Shown here: positions 1 to 8,047 of the stretch, in pieces
How the letters are laid out: the number at the start of each line of letters is the position of its first letter
Position numbering within the stretch: the first letter of the stretch is position 1
NCBI GenBank assembly: GCA_040191315.1
Contig: JAWJLM010000040.1
Coordinates: 1 to 44,380, forward strand
DNA: 44,380 nt
Direction of reading: 5' to 3'
DNA from: Bacillaceae bacterium S4-13-56
GTDB taxonomy: Bacteria; Bacillota; Bacilli; Bacillales; JAWJLM01
Position numbers and translations under genes: made by a program
The notes under the pieces: generated by a model
The model's input: the letters and a program-made list of their open reading frames with translations, nothing else
What the model was told of the DNA's origin: nothing
Databases searched by the model: none

Positions 1-179
1 TCCCCAGAGCCATCGCGTAGCGATTTCGTTCTTCTTAAATTTCCAATGTCATTTCTAAATTTTTATTTCTTTTTTTAAAATGTCTATAAACCGTGATTTT
101 TCCTCGTAAGCACCGACCCTATCAACACTCATCTCGACTGCCACTTCTTATTTCAATTTATTTTCTTCACGAACTTTAA

Positions 180-340
180 TGGAATCATTGCAGGCCACCC
201 TCGATGCCCTCCTCAAAAATCGAAAATTCCGGTTTTGTCCCATCCTCAAAAGTAAGTGCCTCTCTACAAATCTTCTTAGTGATGCATCCCTTTCTAATAA
301 CGTGCCATCTAGATCAAAAATAACGGCTTTAATTATAATT
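180..340 (-). pseudogene. remnant of a HAD-family hydrolase N-terminus
   Basis: The minus strand reads IIKAVIFDLDGTLLERDAS and continues with an RRFVERHLLLRM-like stretch. The DLDGT motif is the nucleophile motif I of haloacid dehalogenase superfamily phosphatases. No ATG, GTG or TTG precedes the motif in frame: the codons are stop, ATT, ATA, ATT, AAA. The frame then runs into sequence that does not look like the family and stops near position 145. I read this as a decayed gene that kept about 30 codons. The rest of 1-440 shows no other gene. Confidence 0.5.
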
Positions 341-400
341 CACTTCTCTTAGTTGTGATGTCAGAAGAGACTTATCCATTCATTGATAAACTCTTTTTCA

Positions 401-420
401 CGGTGAGAACCGTCCCTACC
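401..420 (-). repeat. dispersed repeat, GAGAACCGTCCC type (copy 1)
   Basis: The plus strand reads CGGTGAGAACCGTCCCTACC. The same core occurs near 2641, 10533 and 14760 in both orientations, always between genes or at gene ends. Confidence 0.5.
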
Positions 421-439
421 AACACAGCTACCAACACAC

Positions 440-1102
440 TCAAATGTGTTCCAAAATTCCTCTTAAATTTTTGTATTCAAAGTCAGGGGAAATGCCTAGT
501 TCTTCTTCTGTTACGCCTTTCCGGTTTATCCATGCGGTCTGAAATCCAAAACTCTTGGCACCTGTTATATCCCAGGTGTTCGATGACATGAACAGCACTT
601 CTTCCCGTTTTACGTCCAGTCTCTCCAAAACAAGTGTATAGGACATGGGTGTTGGTTTATATTGCTTCACTTCATCCACACTAAGAACTGCATCAAACAA
701 CTCCGATAATGTTGAATTTTCGACAAGGGGCCGAAGCATATCATAGGAACCATTGGAAAAGATCGCAACTGTTTTGCCTTGAAGCTTTTGAAGAACCTCT
801 TCCACTTCTGCATAATGCGCCAGGTGCAAATATTCATTTAGAAGCTGTTCTTCCTTTTCTTTTGATAAATCAACCTCTAGACTACGACAAGCATATCGTA
901 AAGAATCTCTTGTGATTTCATAAAAAGTACAGTATCTGCCCATAAGTTGCCGTAAGAAACTGTACTCAATCTGTTTATGCCTCCATACCTCGCTGATTTG
1001 CTGACCTTTCCTAGGAAAAAGTTCATTGCAAGCCTCTATTACAGAATGAACATCAAACAACGTACCATAAGCGTCAAACACAAATGCTTTTACTTTTGCC
1101 AT
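440..1102 (-). CDS. haloacid dehalogenase, type II-like (HAD superfamily)
   Basis: The 220-residue protein has the HAD motifs of L-2-haloacid dehalogenases in order. Motif I is FDAYGTLFDV with nucleophile Asp10, motif II is the SNGS stretch near residue 117, the motif III lysine lies in VKQYKPTP, and the SSNTWDITGAKSFGFQTAW block is near residue 173. Length and motif spacing fit type II dehalogenases, which hydrolyse the carbon-halogen bond of 2-haloacids. Many bacterial members have unknown substrates, so only the fold and the dehalogenase-like subgroup are firm. The ATG is preceded by AAGGAGGAGATATAG, which fixes the start. It is a single gene on the minus strand and probably cytoplasmic, since no signal peptide is visible. 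Confidence 0.85.
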   Translation of the reverse strand: MAKVKAFVFDAYGTLFDVHSVIEACNELFPRKGQQISEVWRHKQIEYSFLRQLMGRYCTFYEITRDSLRYACRSLEVDLSKEKEEQLLNEYLHLAHYAEVEEVLQKLQGKTVAIFSNGSYDMLRPLVENSTLSELFDAVLSVDEVKQYKPTPMSYTLVLERLDVKREEVLFMSSNTWDITGAKSFGFQTAWINRKGVTEEELGISPDFEYKNLRGILEHI

Positions 1103-1179
1103 CTATATCTCCTCCTTATAAAGTGAAACTTTATTTTATCACACACCATCAAAAATTAGTTTTTGTTAAAATAAAACCC

Positions 1180-1239
1180 TTAAATAATAGCCGATGAAAT
1201 AATTCCAGCCATTCCTATATGAATATTTTTCATATCCAT
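1180..1239 (-). CDS. possible very short peptide (17-19 aa)
   Basis: A short minus-strand frame reads MDMKNIHIGMAGIISSAII and then stops. AGGGAG lies eight bases before its second ATG, a normal ribosome-site distance. It fills the gap between the lipoprotein gene and the dehalogenase gene. It could be a real hydrophobic micropeptide, a leader peptide or chance. I know no family for it. Confidence 0.2.
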   Translation of the reverse strand: MDMKNIHIGMAGIISSAII

Positions 1240-1374
1240 CACTCCCTATTAGGATAGATGGAAGAAATGTAAAAAGGTTTCGATTTTTAAGAACTTAAAC
1301 TCATTACCCTAAATTTCATTAAAATTGACGACTAACTTCCTACAAAAAAGAAGAAAAGCCTTAGCCTTCCTCCT

Positions 1375-2523
1375 CTATTGCACACTTTCCGCAAATTCGA
1401 TAAAGTTTTCACTTGTTAATTCAGGGCCTCCACCCATTAACTCTAAAAATCGACCATCCTGTTCCCACGTCAGAATGATAAAACCATCCATGTCAGACAA
1501 AATTCCTTCATTTTCATTAATGGTTACTCTTTCCGTTGTTTTGTCCTCTGGAACTTCTCCATAAGCTTCTGCAGAAGGATAAATGCTAAACGCAAATCCA
1601 TTTTCTAAATCCTTCTCATAATTGAGCATGATCATCTCGCTCTCTTCCTCATACCAACTGTCGACCATGCTATAACCCTCTGGAAGGGCTGTCACTTGAG
1701 GAATTGTAAAATCCACAGTTTCTTGAATTTCTTCAAAGGTCATCGGCTCTTCTAAACCAAAAGCCCCGCCCATAAAATCTTCCGTTGCGGTTTCCCTAAC
1801 TTCATCTGGAATTTCAACCGGATCAACTTCATTGACAGCGGAAATGTTGATTGTCCCGTCCAACTGCATTGGTTCTCCATCCACTACCAAGTCAGCTTGA
1901 ACAGATTGAGACGTCATGATCATCGATTCTTTATTAATTCCTATCTCAAGATCAAGGTTATTGACCGAAATATCTTGCACTTCACCTAACGCCGGATCTT
2001 CTGGGAGATTACCTGAGGATGATTCAATATACGGCTTAACAATTTCGCTAAATTCATCTCCTTCTCCAGACAAAGTTAAAATATATTGATCATCTTCCTC
2101 CGTCATGACAAATTGGTCTTCCAATCGAATGAGTTTTTCCATTTCTTCTTTATTTAATTGATCGAAACTATCTAAACCCATTTCTTTCTTATCTATGGTG
2201 AACCATTCACCAAACATACTCATGAAAGCTTCCTCTTCATGTACATAAGTTTCGAAATTCATCGACATACCTGGCATTCCCATGCTCATGGTCATGAACA
2301 TCGTATCTGGGTTGTGTGTAACATCCCCGGTACCTTCCATTGTCGTTTCCATCATATCCATCACATTCATGTTGATCAACATATCAAACGAATAACTTTC
2401 CAGCTTTTCAACGGCCTCACTTGCCTGCTGTAATACCTCTGTTTGATCCATATGATTTTGCGTGCCACAAGCTGACATGATAAATGTTGTAATCAGAACA
2501 AAAAATAAATAAAATTTTCTCAC
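1375..2523 (-). CDS. secreted lipoprotein, LolA/DUF6612-like with C-terminal DUF4367-like domain
   Basis: The 382-residue protein starts with GTG and has a lipoprotein signal peptide: MRKFYLFFVLITTFIMSAC, with the lipidated Cys19 in an MSAC lipobox. Residues about 25-230 are a Met-rich beta-sandwich-like region starting EVLQQASEAVEKLESYSFD, as in DUF6612/LppX-type lipoproteins. Residues about 260-382 (IPQVTALPEGYSMVDSWYEE, then a GFIILTWEQDGRFLEL-like end) resemble the DUF4367 domain found in Bacillus anti-sigma-like and sporulation lipoproteins. It should sit on the outer face of the membrane. The family often binds lipids or senses envelope stress, but no function can be assigned here. AAGGAGAG lies 11 bases before the GTG. 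Confidence 0.75.
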   Translation of the reverse strand: MRKFYLFFVLITTFIMSACGTQNHMDQTEVLQQASEAVEKLESYSFDMLINMNVMDMMETTMEGTGDVTHNPDTMFMTMSMGMPGMSMNFETYVHEEEAFMSMFGEWFTIDKKEMGLDSFDQLNKEEMEKLIRLEDQFVMTEEDDQYILTLSGEGDEFSEIVKPYIESSSGNLPEDPALGEVQDISVNNLDLEIGINKESMIMTSQSVQADLVVDGEPMQLDGTINISAVNEVDPVEIPDEVRETATEDFMGGAFGLEEPMTFEEIQETVDFTIPQVTALPEGYSMVDSWYEEESEMIMLNYEKDLENGFAFSIYPSAEAYGEVPEDKTTERVTINENEGILSDMDGFIILTWEQDGRFLELMGGGPELTSENFIEFAESVQ

Positions 2524-2635
2524 GACTTCTGTATCTCTCCTTCCTACTGTATCATCCTAAAAGCGAATAGAAACCCCTCTACAAATATCCTTTCCCTAAC
2601 ACCACAACTCATTCATGTTGTTGGTATATTGGTGT

Positions 2636-2667
2636 GTTGGTGGGGACGGTTCTCACGTTGAATTTTT
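2636..2667 (+). repeat. dispersed repeat, GAGAACCGTCCC type (copy 2, inverted)
   Basis: Reads GGGGACGGTTCTCACGTTGA on the plus strand. Its reverse complement matches the copy at 14754-14782 over the longer core TTCAACGYGAGAACCGTCCC. Confidence 0.5.
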
Positions 2668-2740
2668 AGGTTTCATATGGGATTGTTCTAAATTATTAAC
2701 TCTTTTAGAACCCTATTTTGTTCCTTTTGTTCCTTGAAAC

Positions 2741-2774
2741 AATTAAAAAACTGCTATCAATATCAATAGCAGTT
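2741..2774 (-). terminator. rho-independent terminator
   Basis: On the minus strand AACTGCTAT and ATAGCAGTT form a 9-bp stem with a short loop, followed by TTTTTT. It would end a minus-strand transcript, but the nearest gene in that direction already has its own terminator. It therefore probably belonged to the remnant at 2794-2950. Confidence 0.65.
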
Positions 2775-2793
2775 CCCTGAGAATATTCTTCTA

Positions 2794-2950
2794 CTATGGT
2801 TCATCTGATTTTTTGACTAAATTGAATGGACTTGTCCTAAATTTGGACTCAACTTCTTTTAAAAACCTGTAAACAAAATGAAGATGCAAATATTCTTCAT
2901 ACGCGTCACTCCCATTAGTTGGACGCAAGAAGAATATAAAAAACAGGTTG
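2794..2950 (-). pseudogene. possible tail of a lost gene
   Basis: A minus-strand frame runs open to a TAG at 2794-2796 and contains RPTNGSDAYEEYLHLHFVYR followed by LKEVESKFRTSPF, which has protein-like composition. No plausible start precedes it, and its upstream part overlaps the terminator of the nickel transporter gene. A strong terminator follows its stop. I infer the 3' end of a deleted gene and cannot name the family. The rest of 2524-3006 holds only a repeat and two terminators. Confidence 0.25.
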
Positions 2951-2972
2951 CCGAATAATCTCGACAGCCTGT
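2936..2972 (-). terminator. terminator of the nickel/cobalt transporter gene
   Basis: On the minus strand ACAGGCTGTCGAG pairs imperfectly with CGGCAACCTGT and is followed by TTTTTT. It lies 35 bases past the transporter stop codon. Confidence 0.6.
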
Positions 2973-3006
2973 GTACGATCTCCAGCAGGATTCAATCAAA
3001 AAGGAA

Positions 3007-3723
3007 CTAGCCAAACCATAGTTGAAATAACCCTTCTGTAATCCCTAAGTTATACATATAATAAAATCCAAACACCATACTAATGACACCTGTGGACTGA
3101 ATTAAGTATTTATTCATATGCAAATTTTTGCTGCTCAAAACAAATGGAATTCCAATAATAGTTGTAAAGAAAAGCATCCCAATAATAGTTCCTGCACCAA
3201 AAACAAGAATATAGATAGCTCCTTCTAAAACGGTGTTTGCTGTGCTCATGGCAAGCAAGATCATGGCAGCACTTCCTGCAAGGCCATGTACAAAACCAAT
3301 CACTGTTGATTTTATATAAGGAGCATATTGGTGCTTATGTTTATGGTGATGAACCTTTTCATGTGGATGGGCGTGGACATGTTTATGTAGGTCCCCATCG
3401 TGCTTATGCTTATGCACATGGATATTTCTAAAAGAAAAAATACTTGTAATTCCTAGAAAAACAAGCATAATGCCCACTAAAAATTCAAAGGACATAGCCC
3501 ATTTATCTGGAATATCCCCTTTTAATAAAATGACAACAATGCCAACTATAAATATCGTTGCAGTATGTCCTATACCCCAAAAAACACCAGATAAAGCCGA
3601 TTTCCAAAGCTTTTTACTCTGACTAGCAATAGTAGAGACAGCGATCACATGATCAGGCTCAACTGCATGTTTAATTCCTAGTACAAATCCGAGGGATAAA
3701 ACAGAAAGAAAAGTGATTTCCAT
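3007..3723 (-). CDS. nickel/cobalt permease of the HoxN/UreH-like family
   Basis: A polytopic membrane protein of 238 residues from the chosen start. The first membrane segment carries GIKHAVEPDHVIAVSTIAS. It includes the H-x4-D-H signature (His19, Asp24, His25) of NiCoT/UreH-type transporters, which bind Ni2+ or Co2+ there. A cytoplasmic loop near residues 105-135 is extremely His-rich, as expected for a metal-sequestering loop. About six hydrophobic segments are visible. The ATG at 3721-3723 is chosen over the in-frame ATG at 3768 because GGGAGAG lies nine bases before it. No urease or hydrogenase genes are nearby, so the metal's use is not shown. Confidence 0.8.
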   Translation of the reverse strand: MEITFLSVLSLGFVLGIKHAVEPDHVIAVSTIASQSKKLWKSALSGVFWGIGHTATIFIVGIVVILLKGDIPDKWAMSFEFLVGIMLVFLGITSIFSFRNIHVHKHKHDGDLHKHVHAHPHEKVHHHKHKHQYAPYIKSTVIGFVHGLAGSAAMILLAMSTANTVLEGAIYILVFGAGTIIGMLFFTTIIGIPFVLSSKNLHMNKYLIQSTGVISMVFGFYYMYNLGITEGLFQLWFG

Positions 3724-3853
3724 TTGGGTTACTCTCCCTTGTTGGCAAAGTTTTTTATGGTCTATCAACTCATTCTATCACCCAAGGATATAATGAATAA
3801 CAAATATTTTCCAACATTTCACCGAATATTTTGTGACAAAGCTATCTCCTTTC

Positions 3854-4447
3854 CTACTGTTTTGTTTCTCTTGGTGGCACGTCCCAAATATAATAATTTC
3901 TCGTATACTGCCTTGTTTCAACTACCAATTGTTCACCCTCATTGTCGAAAATAAACCCTGAGCCCATTTGCTCCTTAAACGTCCATCCGCGCTCCTTCAT
4001 ATACTCTTTCATAACTGAATATCTTTCTTCCTCAAACTCCGTTATATAACGGTCTGGGGAAGAAGAGAATTTCACATATTCTGAATCTGAAAATTCGATT
4101 TTTAGGATCGATGTAACAATGGGGATAGGATTTCCTTCTTGAAAAACCACGGATCCATAAGCCCCTATGAAAAAACCTATTAGAGTAAAGGTCACAATCA
4201 GCGTCATAATCACCGTTAAAATTTTACTTTTGATACGACTGACCAGTTTTTCCTCAATAGCCTCAGAAGGGTGACCCATTTCCTGTTGACTAGAGTTCGG
4301 AACATCCTGTTTCATCTGATCATACATTTCCCAGCAATTTTCACATTCCTCTAAATGAGTTTTTACTAAATGATTGCTTGCTTCACTCGTTAATCCGTCT
4401 ATATAAGAAGGCAATAAATCTTGTATTACATCGCATGTAACCTTCAC
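3854..4447 (-). CDS. anti-sigma factor with zinc-finger (zf-HC2) domain
   Basis: A 197-residue protein with the N-terminal anti-sigma zinc-binding domain: CDVIQDLLPSYIDG, then the His31-x3-Cys35-x2-Cys38 motif in THLEECENC. One membrane helix (about residues 75-99, ILTVIMTLIVTFTLIGFFIG) follows, then an external domain of about 95 residues. Proteins of this design hold an ECF sigma factor at the membrane until an envelope signal releases it. It starts with GTG inside the sigma gene's end (GTGA overlap), so the two are translationally coupled and almost certainly partners. No site-1 protease gene is adjacent. Confidence 0.8.
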   Translation of the reverse strand: MKVTCDVIQDLLPSYIDGLTSEASNHLVKTHLEECENCWEMYDQMKQDVPNSSQQEMGHPSEAIEEKLVSRIKSKILTVIMTLIVTFTLIGFFIGAYGSVVFQEGNPIPIVTSILKIEFSDSEYVKFSSSPDRYITEFEEERYSVMKEYMKERGWTFKEQMGSGFIFDNEGEQLVVETRQYTRNYYIWDVPPRETKQ

Positions 4448-4941
4448 TGATCTTCCCCCTTTTTCAAAATCTCTCTTAATTTCAATTTTCCTCTATGAAA
4501 AGTCACCCTTGACCAGTTCTCACTCTCCCTAAACATTTCACCGATCTCTTTAAAACTCAGCTCATTAAAGCTACGTAGAATCAAGACTTGCTTGTAAGGT
4601 TCTTTTAACTCTTGAATTGCTTGATGTAGCATCCTTTCCTGTTCCACCTGCTCCAACACACGATCAGGGGTTGAAAGACTAACAAATTTCATATCATTTT
4701 CATCAAATTCATCGTGTTTATGTAAATTCTTTTTAAGGTGCTTATAGTACACATTTCTTCCGATTTGAAAAACCCACGTTTTTATGGATGATTCACCCTT
4801 AAAACGATGAATCGATTTGAAAGCCTGATAAAAAGTCTCTTGGACTAATTCCTCGGCCAAGGCTCGGTCGCTAGTTAGATAAAATAAATAATTATATAAT
4901 GGCTTTGAATACAGTCGATAAAGCTCTTGAAAATCCTTCAA
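4444..4941 (-). CDS. ECF-type RNA polymerase sigma factor
   Basis: A 165-residue sigma-70 family protein. Region 2 is at about residues 3-75 (LYRLYSKPLYNYLFYLTSDR, with the EELVQETFYQAF core). Region 4 is at about 105-160 (QELKEPYKQVLILRSFNELS, then FKEIGEM with a helix-turn-helix). Regions 1 and 3 are missing, as in ECF factors. It shares a GTGA overlap with the anti-sigma gene. The turn before the recognition helix reads RESENWSRVTFHRGK, a variant also seen in some Bacillus ECF factors. The promoters it recognises cannot be read from this window. Confidence 0.85.
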   Translation of the reverse strand: MKDFQELYRLYSKPLYNYLFYLTSDRALAEELVQETFYQAFKSIHRFKGESSIKTWVFQIGRNVYYKHLKKNLHKHDEFDENDMKFVSLSTPDRVLEQVEQERMLHQAIQELKEPYKQVLILRSFNELSFKEIGEMFRESENWSRVTFHRGKLKLREILKKGEDQ

Positions 4942-5088
4942 TACGTCCCCCCCTCATTGTGTTAGTCCCTTTTATTTTGGATTCGTTACAAAAAAATTTA
5001 AACTTACTAATAAAAAAGTACCCTATAGTAACCATTTTTCAAAGTGTCACTATAAAGTACTTTAAATTAGGGACGTCCATGGCTAGAA

Positions 5089-5162
5089 TCAACTAATCCA
5101 AATCAGCCTCACATCTTTTGACTTCCATTGATCATCTTCATATGAAATTTCAAAAACTATTA
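5089..5162 (-). pseudogene. possible 3' remnant of a small protein gene
   Basis: Just past the stop of the next gene upstream, the minus strand has about 23 coding-like codons, VIVFEISYEDDQWKSKDVR then LIWIS and a stop. The composition is protein-like and the frame has no start of its own. It may be the end of a deleted gene. I do not recognise it. Confidence 0.2.
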
Positions 5163-5171
5163 CTTAATCAT

Positions 5172-5638
5172 TTACTTCCACCAGTAGTTGCTTTGTTTAT
5201 TTTTAATATTTGAAAGGTTATTTTCTACAATAATGTAATTGCTTTTAATGTATTCCATTTCATTATCTAAACGATTGAGGTCATCTTCTGAAAGGGTGTC
5301 CTTTGTTAATAGATGCGTTATTGAAACGAGAATATCAAAGTTTTTTTCTGCTCTCCTTGTTTCTCCTAATTCTAAGCTATATATAGCTGCTGCATACATG
5401 TCATAAGAGTTTTCTAAAGAGCTAACAGACAATTCCAATATATTTGAAGGGATATTAGTTCTGTCATATTGCAAAAGTGTGGTCTGAATGGTTTCAACTT
5501 CATTGTATAGAGCTTTTGTTGCATAGTGCTCTAATTCTGATTTCCTCAGAAGTTGATTACCTTTTACTTCTACCCCCATAAAACCCCAATAACAATTACT
5601 AGAAGAATTACTATCCCTACATATATTTTTTTCTTCAT
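5172..5638 (-). pseudogene. membrane-anchored protein gene with a frameshift in a G run
   Basis: From the ATG at 5636-5638 the frame reads MKKKIYVGIVILLVIVIGVL, a typical signal anchor, and then hits TAG right after a run of five G at 5573-5577 (plus strand C). One extra base in that run joins it to the long frame that starts VEVKGNQLLRKSELEHYATK and continues to 5172. The long frame can be opened from an ATG four bases earlier (5642), but that gives a hydrophilic, Cys-rich N-terminus and an ATG only two bases from AGAGGGA. The repaired protein would be about 155 residues: one N-terminal helix and an extracellular alpha-helical domain. The family is unknown. This may be real decay, phase variation or a sequencing error. 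Confidence 0.6.
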
Positions 5639-5668
5639 ACATATCCCTCTAATCTAGCGTTCTTTAAT

Positions 5669-5812
5669 AAAAACTTCAATCAATGGCCGCTCCCACCTAC
5701 TCTTTTCGTTTCACTTAAGACTTTATATTACTCCATGAAAATAAAACATTAAATTTTTCATCCTTGTTGGTGAAGCTTGCTTCATGGTTGGCTACCCGTT
5801 CATGTGGGAGAA
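5669..5812 (+). mobile_element. IS end-like scar (deleted copy)
   Basis: It starts with AAACTTCAATCAATGGCC and contains CCCACCTACTCTTTTCGTTT and then TCACTTAAGACT. Both blocks recur in the copy at 29100-29275; the first also matches the copy at 39085-39170. It ends in GGCTACCCGTTCATGTGGGAG, matching the GGCTGCCCGTTAATGCGGGA end of the 29-kb copy. The middle of the longer copy is missing and about 75 unrelated bases lie before the end. Confidence 0.45.
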
Positions 5813-5842
5813 AAATATACTGCTACAAACACCCAAGATTTT

Positions 5843-6208
5843 CTAAATCCAAACATCATTATCCGCGGTTAACTCGGAATCCGTATCACCCGTATTAACC
5901 ACCCCCGTTGGCTCTATAATCATGGCCTGACATTCTTTTTCAGCATTTGTTTTGTGCTCCACTCCTTTGGGGATCACATACATTTCTCCTTTTGAAAGTT
6001 TTACTTCTCCATCACGAAAAACAATAGACATTTCACCATCGATCACGAAAAATACCTCATCCGTATCTTTATGGTCATGCCATACGAAGTCCCCTTGAAT
6101 TTTGACAAGTTTAAATTGGTAGTCATTCATTTCGCATATGACTTTTGGGGACCAGTGATCATTGAATTTAGTTAATTTTTCTTTTAAGTTTATCGGTTGA
6201 CAATCCAT
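5843..6208 (-). CDS. cupin-domain protein
   Basis: A 121-residue single-domain cupin. The first cupin motif is GDFVWHDHKDTDEVFFVIDG, with the two His and one Glu that bind the metal. The second is KGEMYVIPKGVEHKT, with the last His. No other domain is present, so it is a small beta-barrel metalloprotein of unknown substrate. The ATG at 6206-6208 has GGAGGTG eight bases upstream; the longer in-frame opening to 6250 runs into the preceding gene and lacks a site. It lies 20 bases after the GNAT gene on the same strand, so the two are probably one operon. Confidence 0.75.
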   Translation of the reverse strand: MDCQPINLKEKLTKFNDHWSPKVICEMNDYQFKLVKIQGDFVWHDHKDTDEVFFVIDGEMSIVFRDGEVKLSKGEMYVIPKGVEHKTNAEKECQAMIIEPTGVVNTGDTDSELTADNDVWI

Positions 6209-6228
6209 TAAAGCACCTCCATTTTTCC

Positions 6229-6705
6229 CTATAACTTCTTCATATACCACGTATCCATAGCACCATGTTCCGAATCGTCTAAGCCTTTTTCGAGTTTCTC
6301 AAATCCTAATTTATCGTAAAGACGATTGGCTACATGAAGCTTTTCTAAGGTTTCTAAATAACAGTATGTATAATGTTCTTTGGCGAAGCCTAGTGCTACT
6401 TTCATAAGCTCTTTAGAGAGACCCTTGCCTTGAGCTTCGGGTTTGATATAAAGCTTCTGAAGCTCACAAATTCCCTCTTCCTTGCCAAATGGCCCAATTC
6501 CTACACCGCCTACCACTTCTTCTTGTTCGTTCACTACAACCCAATACTTTGCATTTGGTTTCTCCCTGTAATATTGAGCTAGACCACTCAGTTGCGAGTC
6601 AAAATAGGCTGTCCCAGGAATATTTAAGCCAAATGACTCTAGGGAACGTTTGATAATTTGCTCCATGGCCTGGTTGTCCTTTTCTTCTATTTCACGTATC
6701 CTCAT
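6229..6705 (-). CDS. GNAT-family N-acetyltransferase
   Basis: A 158-residue protein with the GNAT fold. Motif A is LQKLYIKPEAQGKGLSKELM (acetyl-CoA pyrophosphate loop QGKGLS) near residues 84-103. Motif B follows as YLETLEKLHVANRLYDKLGF near 117-136. It transfers an acetyl group from acetyl-CoA to an unknown amine. It is followed by the cupin gene after a 20-base gap. An ATG with a weak GGGGATG element upstream is the only good start. Confidence 0.8.
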   Translation of the reverse strand: MRIREIEEKDNQAMEQIIKRSLESFGLNIPGTAYFDSQLSGLAQYYREKPNAKYWVVVNEQEEVVGGVGIGPFGKEEGICELQKLYIKPEAQGKGLSKELMKVALGFAKEHYTYCYLETLEKLHVANRLYDKLGFEKLEKGLDDSEHGAMDTWYMKKL

Positions 6706-6916
6706 TTTTCATCCCCATATCTTTTAAATCTTTTTATTTATTCTAATATTAATTTTCAATAATGAAAACTTATTGGACCAGAAGTATTTTTGAAAGCGTT
6801 TTAATTTAAATGTTGACAGTTTCCTCTCTGCTACCCTTATAATTAGATATACACCCTAGATTCGTTTGCCAAGCTTTAAAGGATTTGAAATCTATGAATT
6901 TAGGAGGAACGATCGG

Positions 6917-7966
6917 ATGACTATTCAAGAAAAAAGTGTGATCACAGAACGTCTTACCATGTCGTATTTGGAAGCAGGGAGTGCCGAAAATCCAACTCTA
7001 TTTTTAATTCATGGGAATGTCTCTTCTAATGAATTTTGGGATGAAACCATTCAAACGTTTGCTATGGATTATCATGTTGTCGCCCCTGACTTACGTGGTT
7101 TTGGCAAAACAGAAATGCTCCCTATTGATGCAACCCGTGGTGTTAGAGATTGGAGTGACGATTTAAAATCCTTTAAGGACGCCCTAGGTTTATCTAAAAA
7201 AGTACATTTGATTGGCTGGTCTCTTGGAGGGTCTGTCATCATGCAATTCGCCATTGACTATCCCTCTGACGTTGCCTCTTTAGTTTTCGAAAGTCCAATG
7301 TCTCCTTTTGGATTTGGCGGAACAAAAGATGTACAAGGTACACCTTGTTATCCAAATTATGCTGGTTCTGGCGGTGGAGCGGCAAACCCTGATTTTGTGA
7401 AACGTCTAGCCGAACAGGATACAAGTGAAGATGATGCTAATAGTCCTATGATGGTCATGAACCAATTCTACTTTAAACCTCCTTTTCGCGTAGAAAAAGA
7501 CCGTGAAGATAGATTTGTTAAAGCCATGTGCTCTATTGGTATTGGCGAAGGGTTTTATCCAGGTGACTTGGAAACTTGTACAGAATGGCCAGGGGTTGCA
7601 CCTGGTGGAAAAGGAATTAACAACTCCATATCTCCTAAATACGTAAATTTATCTGTGTTTGCTGAGACAGATTCTTCTATTCCTGTACTTTGGTTTCGTG
7701 GAGAAAATGATTTAATTGTTTCTGATCAGTCCTTTTTGGACTTAGGTTTCCTTGGAAAAGGTGGCTATGTGCCAGGATGGCCTGGAGATGACGTTATGCC
7801 ACCTCAACCTATGGTATCACAAATGAGGTTCGTACTAGATCAATTCAAGGAAAATGGGGGTCAGTACGAAGAAGTTGTGATGGAAGATACCGGTCACTCC
7901 CCTCATATTGAAAAAGCAGATCTCTTCAACGAAAAGCTTACTGCTTTTCTGGAATCAGTGATTTAG
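6917..7966 (+). CDS. alpha/beta-fold hydrolase
   Basis: A 349-residue protein. The oxyanion turn is LFLIHGNVSSNEFW (residues 28-41), the nucleophile elbow GWSLGG has Ser102, a likely acid lies in GENDLIVSD and the catalytic His is in EDTGHSPHIEK near the end. DLRGFGKTE matches the class. A long cap insertion rich in Gly, Asn and Pro (about residues 140-235) separates the nucleophile from the acid, so it is not a minimal esterase. The substrate cannot be told. The start is the ATG at 6917, where TAGGAGGAACGATCGG ends just before it; a TTG 51 bases upstream has no site. Confidence 0.8.
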   Translation: MTIQEKSVITERLTMSYLEAGSAENPTLFLIHGNVSSNEFWDETIQTFAMDYHVVAPDLRGFGKTEMLPIDATRGVRDWSDDLKSFKDALGLSKKVHLIGWSLGGSVIMQFAIDYPSDVASLVFESPMSPFGFGGTKDVQGTPCYPNYAGSGGGAANPDFVKRLAEQDTSEDDANSPMMVMNQFYFKPPFRVEKDREDRFVKAMCSIGIGEGFYPGDLETCTEWPGVAPGGKGINNSISPKYVNLSVFAETDSSIPVLWFRGENDLIVSDQSFLDLGFLGKGGYVPGWPGDDVMPPQPMVSQMRFVLDQFKENGGQYEEVVMEDTGHSPHIEKADLFNEKLTAFLESVI

Positions 7967-7985
7967 AGAATTGGAAATTAATAGT

Positions 7986-8021
7986 AAAAAAGAGCTTGGA
8001 CTAGATTCCAAGCTCTTTTTT
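7986..8021. terminator. bidirectional terminator
   Basis: AAAAAAGAGCTTGG and CCAAGCTCTTTTTT form a perfect 14-base stem with A and T tracts on both sides. It lies between convergent genes. The copy at 37650-37681 uses the same AGAGCTTG arm. Confidence 0.9.
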
Positions 8022-8047
8022 ACTCATGCCAAACCTTCTTTGGAAAG

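Noticed and set aside
5041-5100. GGGACGTCCATGGCTAGAAT as a further copy of the GAGAACCGTCCC repeat
   Set aside because: Only the GGGAC part matches; the rest of the core is missing.
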